A stretch of DNA of 35,931 bases from Zarea fungicola (lineage: Eukaryota > Ascomycota > Sordariomycetes > Hypocreales > Cordycipitaceae). Of the stretch, positions 29,080 to 35,931 are shown one piece after another. The notes beneath the pieces were generated by a model, which made no database searches, was not told the DNA's origin, and saw only the letters and a list, made by a program, of their open reading frames with translations. Made by a program: the position numbers and the translations under genes. The stretch is taken from NCBI GenBank assembly GCA_900169235.1, contig FWCC01000143.1, forward strand, positions 1 to 35,931. Reading direction: 5' to 3'. Position 1 is the stretch's first letter; each line of letters opens with the position of its first letter.

Positions 29080-30971
29080 AGAAAATAGTAAGAAAAGTTG
29101 AAGTCATAGGTGGGCAGAAACCTATCGCACCTATTCCACGACTGCCTTCGGTTTATCGAAGGCTAAGTGGTTGTCTGCTCGCGTGGACTATAACCGCAAG
29201 GGCCACAACCCCCTTTTATCAGAAATATCCAGCAATGTACCGCCATTATGAGATTTCAGGCCACTTCGAGTGCTCTACACTGTGACGGCGCTACGGTGAT
29301 GGAGATCTCAAAGGGCGGCCAATTTGCTCCGCCCAAAACATATGTGCGTCACCGTTCACAGGGGTACAATCCGCATCCATATTGGCTTGAAAGTACTGCA
29401 GATGTTTACCAGTTCCCTAATCGTGCAGGGTCCTCTCTATTCTGCTGCAGATTTTTCCCTCTTTGAGTTGTTTTGCGGAGTCGAGCGCTAATGTTTTCTT
29501 TTTTGTGAGGGCTGATTTGATACTCTAAAATTTAAGAACCGCGGTGCGCATCTCCCTTATAATAGCGAGGGGTTTAAGCGGACGAACTTGCTCAACACCG
29601 TTACGGACTAGCACATCGACACTCAGAATGATATCGCTTCATATATTAATAGTGTAATAATCGACCTGATAATGCGTGAGTTGCTACTAAAGCCTAAAGA
29701 GAATGATATCTTTTGACTCGTAGTTGGGCTTAATGAGTATGGCGAAGGCCCTATATATGTATAATTAATGGACGGCATTTCCTAAAAGACTCTTATTGTA
29801 TGCTCAATAATGCTGGACTCGGGGCAGGATCGGTTGATTGTTTACGTACTCGGTTCTGAAACAGCAATAGCGGAAATTCCAGCCACGACGGCGCGTTGTA
29901 CAAGTGAAGAACCAAGTATGCTCCCTAGCAGCCGAGAATACCTGTAGATATGACTTATTCGAAATTCTTTAGAATTCCTTAATACGAAGCCCTTTTACCT
30001 TGAAATGCGACAATATGCATCGTTTGTGCGGTCGCAATTCAGAAACCAGTTTCGTTCTTTTTTGGTAAAAAAAAATGAATATACTTTCATAACATGGCAT
30101 TATCGTTTGGACGTTGGAAAATACCTTTCAAATGAATGTGTGTTCTCTGGAACTTGCTTATCACGATGACATGCCTTTGCTTTAAACACGAAATATATGG
30201 CGCTTAATGAGTCGGTCAACACAGCGCCTACCCGCTTGAGCTGCTTAAAATATCTTTTCCAACGATGCAAGAGCAAGGATAACCCGGTTTGCCACGCTGG
30301 CAGCAATGGGTTCCCAAGAGATACTGGTCATCAAGACGCATGTTCATATATTACAACTCCTTTCTCTCCAGCTCTAGAAAGCAATTGTTTAGAATACTTA
30401 TATGATGGTGACATAACTGGTAGGTCATGCGTCCCAGTTTCTGTGGTCGTGAAGCTGAGGAATGACAAGTAATGACGGACCTGGGCCAGCATGTTGCTAG
30501 GAGTTGAATTAGACCCACCGCCGGAGCGAATAATGGCCGTAGTTGGTAAAGTCGACCCGGAGTTAGTTCCATCTACTGTGATAGGCCAGCTGTGACAGCT
30601 TTCTATCCATCAGAACTGTGGCGTGATTTAACGTGGTGGATACACCGTTAGAAGCCCGTTTCTTTTGAATGTGGCTAGAGTAAAGTGGGTCTGTCCCAAG
30701 TTCCAGGTCAGACATCACAGTCTGTAGCTGGGTTACAATGATAGAGACAGGCTAGATGGCGCAGCCGCATCTATGTTCGTGCTGGTAATGGAAACGGCAT
30801 GCTCATGATGCTACTATAGTTATGGGCTTATAAGCAGGAAAGACCAGATTATTCTAGCGAGGCAGGCGATGCAAAATCTCGGGTGACCCTTATACTCATG
30901 CTACTCTATAAATTGGCTACCGCGACAATGCGCACAAAATATTTCGCTAGTCACCGTTTGAAGTCTCACCA
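29080..30971. other. Intergenic region between tandem regulator genes
   Basis: Holds the promoter of the 724-aa regulator and the 3' flank of the 685-aa regulator. No gene is supported: frames at 29248-29466 and 30197-30472 are short and featureless, as is a 50-codon minus frame starting at 30715. Confidence 0.4.
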
Positions 30972-33304
30972 TCACTCCTCGTCCATAACTGTGGTATACT
31001 GTATAAGATCTAGATCGCCTTCGAGTTCGTTTGCGAGATACTCGGCTGTTGCAGTGCTTGGATCTGACGCAGCACGGGTCTGATCCAGCACAAAAGGGGC
31101 CGAAATTTCCGCCGATATTTGTTCATGGGGTACTATCTCAAATAATCTCAGAAGTCCCAATGCGTGGCTGCTTGTTAGACCACCTTTTCGTCGACCTAGC
31201 GATAACAGCCCCTTGACAAGGGACTTCGCCAAGCGCCACGAGTGACTTAGTCTCTGATAGGCAGATAGACAGACTAGTAGATATTGGTGTCTGTCCTCAT
31301 CTCCATTACCGCTGTACAACATGTTTATCATGTAGATGAGAGCTGTGTGCCATAAGATTGTGAGCGTTGATGACTTGTGATAGAGGCAATAATTAATTAT
31401 GAGCTGTTTAAGCTGTGTCAAGGAAGCACCACAGGCCGCACGAATAGTAGTTGCTTCATCGGTAAATGTTTTTAAACGTTCATTATACTGGTCTCCACCG
31501 ATGAACGGTTGAAATATATGAATAATGGCGGCATGAAACCAGAGACTACCTTTGTTTAGCATAGGGACAGCACTGAGGAAGAGTAGTATGAAAGGCTTAC
31601 TGCATGACTTGTACATGGTGTGCGTTTTGAGGCCTGGGGGATAAATACTGTGGCAAGCTGTTGCTCCAAGCGAGCAGCTCTCGGAATTTATACTCTGCAA
31701 ATGGCACACTATTGCGTGATCCCCAAGAGCTTCGACGAGTCCGCTGATACGGCCTGTTGACATCATGCAGAATACTCCAGAGTTTACAAAGATAAGGAAA
31801 CGTGTCTCCCATGTACCAGCGTACCGTTGATACTTGTCTTTGTGCAGAAGGAACCGGCAGCCGCGGCTCACGTCCTGGGTAGAGAATTTCTGGCTGTTGA
31901 TAAAATAGAGACATCAAGCTTAGCCATTGTCAGCTGGTAGAATTTAGCCTCTGCGCGCTAGTACTCACGTGAGCCAATTGAAAACACCCCATGCCGTATA
32001 CATGTGAGCAGATTTTGCGTCGTCTGTTAGAGTTGTGCCATCAGTGAGGGTTGAGGTTGTATCCTCAGGCTCAATTCCAAAAAGTCGCATGCGTACACCC
32101 ATTTGGGCTGCCTGGCTTAGGTATTTCAACACTGAATGGTCCCTTCCCTGGCCTAGATATCCTAGGCTTATAAACTCGATCGCAGCAATGTTCAGTATCG
32201 TGTCGTTGCCCTTTCTTTGTTCGATTGCCCAGAGCCTCTCGGCTTCGGTGCAGAATTGCAAAGCTAGTTCGTCTGTATGGTGGTCGATGGCGCTATACAT
32301 TTGCTACAGTTAATTAGCAGGATGAAGTCACTTGTTGCTAAAATCGCACGTACACAGGCCCAGTACAGCAATGCGTTGACTAGAAGAGGTGAGCAGAACT
32401 CGGTACCCTTTGATATTAAATCCTGGATGAACAGCTCAGGGTCAAAGTGACCCAGAAGAGGGTGATCGGTTTCCAGGTATAGCGATATACATTTTGCCGC
32501 TAGCTGATTGTCGATGTTGATATTGGTCCAGTGCCAGATGCTTAGTTCGCGTAGACGAGTATCGCACAAGTCTCGTGGTTGTAGCCGACTACCTATTTCC
32601 TCCGCGGTTTCATTCATGTAAAGCGGCTGCGAATTGTTTTGCTGACTGGAGAATGTCAGTCACGCGCAGGTTTGAACACGGTCTTTGTCAGATAAACACC
32701 ACTCACTACCCGTCTGTCGCAATTTTCTCTGGTCGGGTGAGCGCTTGATAAGGCTCCCTTTGCAACATTTGGCCATCTGGGTTTAGCTGGAACAGGTAAG
32801 CCATCGGGGCTTGTTTCTGTAATTCTTGCAATCGGTCGCTGGAGTCGCTGGTAGATGTGCTATCAGATGCTTCGATACTGTCCAGGCTCCCTCTCAGAAT
32901 CTGCAGTATTGTTTCTGGGTCAGATTCTTGCCCTAGCTGACCCAAAGTACGCATAGCCTGCAGCTCCGACAAAGAACCAAGAGTTTGAACTGCTTCCAGA
33001 AGAATATCTTTTGCCTCCTGAGATAAGCCATTGCGATCACGGTACTCGCAAACATCGGACTTCCCCTGGCAGTTGGAGCAACGGGGGCGCTCTCCGTTGC
33101 ACTGTAGTGATTGTTAGATTCTCAAGCTTGGTACTGGGTTGAGTGACTGAAACATACACGAACTCTCTTGCGCCGGCAATTATTACACGCAATGGCCACA
33201 TTGGGCCGTCGTTTCGCCAAACTAGAGCCGCTGGGGTTGGCACCTGGCCCGTCATCGTGTTCGGTGACGCCAGCTGGTCGAAGCGTGCGATACTGGCTGC
33301 TCAT
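30972..33304 (-). CDS. Zn2Cys6 fungal transcription factor (685 aa)
   Basis: Six exons in transcript order: 33304-33158, 33101-32710, 32645-32354, 32303-31969, 31918-31601 and 31545-30972; introns are 56, 64, 50, 50 and 55 nt. Intron 1 falls inside the zinc cluster, as in its paralogues: ACNNCRRKRVR then CNGERPRCSNCQGKSDVC (C40, C43, C50, C57, C60, C67). Next come an acidic Ser-rich linker (SIEASDSTSTSDSSDRLQEL) and the fungal regulatory domain: HPLLGHFDPELFIQDLISKG, then TEFCSPLLVNALLYWAC, EAERLWAIEQ, YTAWGVFNWLT joined to LMSLFYQQPEI, and MHLWFHAAIIHIFQPFIGG across intron 5. The protein ends TAEYLANELEGDLDLIQYTT and VMDEE. An upstream in-frame ATG at 33352 would add 16 residues. The frame is open throughout. 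The family resemblance is to nit-4-like and related regulators, but no pathway can be inferred. Confidence 0.9.
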
Positions 33305-34280
33305 GACAGCAAGATTTGTATACCTGAATCCCCGTACTATTCCAAAAGACACACCTATTTGCTAGCAGTTGCAACTTTTGTCAACTTGCCCAAGTTGCGG
33401 CCTGTTACGTAGCGGGAAGGGAGCAACAAAGTGGAATTGAACGACGTGCAACAATTGAGACTTTCTATTCTTGAGACCACTGCAAGAATTCCTCTGTCAA
33501 TGTCGACTGTTCGCTGATTCTCTGACGGGCGACCGCATTCGAACACATGCTGGGGCGGGGCGTTGTTTGACCAGCTTTAAAGGGAAGGGGCAGTCATTGG
33601 TGTTGTAGGAAGCACACAATATTGACCCCTTTCAGTGCGCACGAAGTGTCCAAGCAGGTCAAACTACCCACTGTTAAAACGCTGTGGCTCAAGTACATTG
33701 ACCTTAGCCAAACAATTCCTGTATTTAGGTATAGCAGTCGTACCTATGGATGAGACTAGTACGGTCGGCGTGTATGGAACTGCCACTTGATCGCAAGTGC
33801 CCTATCAAGAAAGTGCTTTTGATACCTGTATTGCCTGTAAATGGACCGTCTGGGAGCCTCACGCAATCGAATGGAGAAGGGTAACACATACGTAACCTGC
33901 GGGGTTGGCGCATCTCCGGACACGCCAGTCCGGTGAACATGATTGGCTCGTAATGGAAATGGACCAATCACAGCGTGAGAAGCGCTGCAGAGTGCTGTAG
34001 CGCTTGTGCGCGCTGGTCATATCCGTTCCTTTTGCACTCTAGCCATTTCATCAGCCTGTAAATGGAAATCCTCCCATGAAACGAAAACGTTCAGGTGGCA
34101 ATGGCCCCCGAAAGCATCTCTGTCGTATACACAATGTTTTCGGTCTCCGGTTTACGTCACGCCGAAGCCGCAGTTGCAAACTGCACCCATTTGCTTTGAA
34201 AGGAAACTTGATGTCAACATCTGGCTAGTTATATCTAATACAAGTTTGCGAAAACGCTACATGCGTCGCGCCGCTTTACT

Positions 34281-34330
34281 CCGATTTTGCCCCCCCCCCC
34301 CCCCCANNCCGATTTTGCCCCCCCCCCCCC
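34281..34330. other. Poly-C runs with two undetermined bases between duplicated ends
   Basis: CCGATTTTG followed by 16 C, then ANN, then CCGATTTTG followed by 13 C. The same word repeats on both sides of the two Ns, as expected when one homopolymer site is represented twice at a join. Confidence 0.8.
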
Positions 34331-34698
34331 GAAACAGAAAAAAGAATCACCTCCCCGCGATTTTTTGTCAAGCCAGTTGGACCTACTCTGCCTGTAGATT
34401 GGTAAAAGAGTAGCAGCAAGCGAATACTGATGCTTCAATTGCATGCTCCGTCAAGCATCTTGTTGGTCGCTGGCGAAGACGGCGCTAGAACTTCCTGGTC
34501 ACCAACACGGCTTACCATAGTTTTTCAAAGCCGTTACCGGTAAACAGACCAGAGCCAGTTCCCATTACTAATAATTTAATGAGAACCATCTGCAATGGCG
34601 TTTTTGTTTCATCGTTATTGCGTCAACATTACGATATTAATGTGTGAGGGTTGGTAATGTGATCTGCAATGAAATGCCACATGCTCGGACGGATCAGC

Positions 34699-34706
34699 TA
34701 TAAATG
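34699..34706 (+). promoter_or_regulatory. TATA box (TATAAATG)
   Basis: TATAAATG about 94 nt upstream of the ATG at 34801, within the spacing seen for the MARVEL-like gene in this window. Confidence 0.55.
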
Positions 34707-34800
34707 TGGCCACGCCATAGAAAGTCGCGAACTCTTTTAAACAAAAAGAAAATCCAGAAAAAAATCCAAGAATATATTATCTGGGTACCAAAAAAAAACC

Positions 34801-35115
34801 ATGTCGCAGGAAAAGAAATTCATGCTGGTCATGGGCGCTGCAGGCGCAATGGGCGCTGCAGTTTACGCCGTACGCCTCTCAAGCAAAGCGGCCAACCAAT
34901 CTCCGTCCCAGACACGAGATATGACAAACATGGGTCTTGAGGGCACCGATATAGATGATGCTGCAGCAGCTGGAAGGAATGAAACCGCCATTCGCCCAAG
35001 TCAGAACCAAAAAACGAAGACGACGGCACCTGCGGAGGAGCTGCTTGCGGGTGTGCTTTCGGGAGGGGTGGAAAGTGGCCCAGGCACAGACAGGACGGGT
35101 GCCCCAAACGATTGA
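34801..35115 (+). CDS. Small protein with one N-terminal membrane segment
   Basis: Single-exon, 104 aa. The ATG follows an A-rich leader (CCAAAAAAAAACCATG) and a TATA box. Residues 7-24 (FMLVMGAAGAMGAAVYAV) form one short Gly/Ala-rich transmembrane or mitochondrial-anchor helix flanked by KK and R. The rest is polar and probably disordered, with many Asn/Gln/Thr and a Gly-rich end (GVLSGGVESGPGTDRTGAPN). No family named. N-terminal Lys/Gly/Ala-rich anchors of this kind are common in small fungal mitochondrial or ER proteins, which is only a composition argument. The antisense frames are shadows. Confidence 0.65.
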   Translation: MSQEKKFMLVMGAAGAMGAAVYAVRLSSKAANQSPSQTRDMTNMGLEGTDIDDAAAAGRNETAIRPSQNQKTKTTAPAEELLAGVLSGGVESGPGTDRTGAPND

Positions 35116-35931
35116 GCTGCCATTGCCACTGTCCTCAAGGTCGCTTTTGGTAAATGGGAATACAGACGTAAGTCTACAATGACAGAGGAGTATAGCGAAA
35201 CTGTGAGATAATGCTAACACCAATAAGAAGCCATTAGACAGTTTAGCATTGACGTCAAACTTCTTGAATGGCAACACTCACTTTAATAATGTAGAGGCTA
35301 CTGGCAAATAACAGTCAAGATCCAAACAATAGAATCACGCTATTACGCGCCGCTTTCAAAGTTCTGGTGCTATAGCCTTTGAGGAACATAATTCTATGGC
35401 AAAAGAGGAAAACAGTCATATATAGTTCCGAGTATTAGGGAGAGCTACACTCTCGTCTACTTATATAGAGGGATGATTACCGTAACACTAGCTGCGCATT
35501 TGTCTTATAACGTTTTATGTGTGGTTCGAATGGGGGTCGCTTGCTCTTATCGACTAAATACCATCGATGCTTCCACGATTCTTCAAATATTGGCTTTGAG
35601 GTAATTGGTCAGACGCAGCTACGAAAACTTTGCTGATGCCAGTTTTATTGAATCAGATTATCATGGACATGATCGCTGGTGGTACCACGACAGCCAATGA
35701 TTGTTAAAAAAAAAAAAAAAAGGGCAACTGTACGTTAATGTGTGATTTTAGAATTCTCTACTTTTGAGCTAGAAAAGCTTAGCTACTGTGATAAATAATG
35801 GGTGTAGCCATCTTTACAGCCGTATCGAGCGAGCCACCTGGGACAGTCGCCCAGGTACTTTGAATGTATTTGAATTGGTTTCAACGCAGCCCACCCAAAC
35901 AAGTGAGCTTTATTATTTATTTATTTATTTA
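35116..35931. other. 3' flank, no gene seen
   Basis: AT-rich, with stops in all frames. Contains a 16-A run at 35706-35721 and ends in a (TTTA)n microsatellite at the window edge. Confidence 0.45.

Larger units (their letters stand above)
33305..34800. other. Intergenic region with an unresolved poly-C spot
   Basis: Upstream region of two divergent genes. No gene recognised; overlapping frames at 33725-33971 and 34006-34413 lack domains, and the latter runs through the ambiguous poly-C site. Confidence 0.4.

Noticed and set aside
30563..30715. 50-codon minus-strand frame starting MSDLELGTDPLYSSHIQKKR
   Set aside because: Looks somewhat protein-like but is short, with no family, no convincing continuation and no promoter evidence.
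35521..35545. GGTTCGAAT word reminiscent of a tRNA T-loop
   Set aside because: No flanking stem, anticodon arm or B-box continuation; no tRNA or rRNA gene was found in the window.

Overview
The window is nuclear DNA of a filamentous ascomycete (Pezizomycotina, plausibly Sordariomycetes). Genes carry short GT..AG introns of about 45-90 nt, intergenic DNA is AT-rich, and several Zn2Cys6 transcription factors are typical of this group. Assignments rest on reading motifs and splice signals by eye; no search was run. Many true genes are only visible after splicing, so the exon coordinates given in each entry are part of the annotation.

Region 1 (0.5-11.7 kb) is a run of compact genes of stress or conidiation type. 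They are a short-chain dehydrogenase of the general-stress family (501-1743, +), a con-10/KGG-repeat protein in three tiny exons (3250-3572, -), a four-helix MARVEL-like membrane protein (4699-5319, +), two small hydrophilic orphans (6276-6536, -; 7441-7725, +), a hemerythrin-like protein (8932-9667, +) and an NmrA-like NAD(P)-binding protein (10510-11737, +). Several promoters have clear TATA boxes, as expected for inducible genes. The dehydrogenase and the hemerythrin protein each have a presequence-like N-terminus followed by a second in-frame ATG, which suggests mitochondrial plus cytosolic forms.

Region 2 (11.7-18.6 kb) is a graveyard: a frameshifted ankyrin-repeat relic, two diverged direct repeats, two genes that lost their 5' ends at the same point (a glycosylated ectodomain ORF on - and a mitochondrial carrier on +, meeting near 14.22 kb), a frameshifted Zn2Cys6 factor (about 14.99-16.30 kb, -) and a Zn2Cys6 finger relic (18.3-18.5 kb, -) in which exactly two zinc ligands are replaced.

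Region 3 (18.6-24.4 kb) is gene-poor. It holds a possible small hydrophilic ORF (20032-20343), an orphan-family protein (20527-21406, -), a tandem repeat with hairpins (22.05-22.26 kb) and runs of 19 and 11 G.

Region 4 (24.4-33.4 kb) holds three intact-looking Zn2Cys6 regulators of 589, 724 and 685 aa. The latter two and the pseudogene in region 2 are one paralogous family. No biosynthetic enzymes lie between them, so they are a regulator cluster rather than a metabolite cluster.

Region 5 (33.4-35.9 kb) has one small membrane-anchored protein (34801-35115, +) and an unresolved poly-C/N spot whose two sides look like the same sequence.
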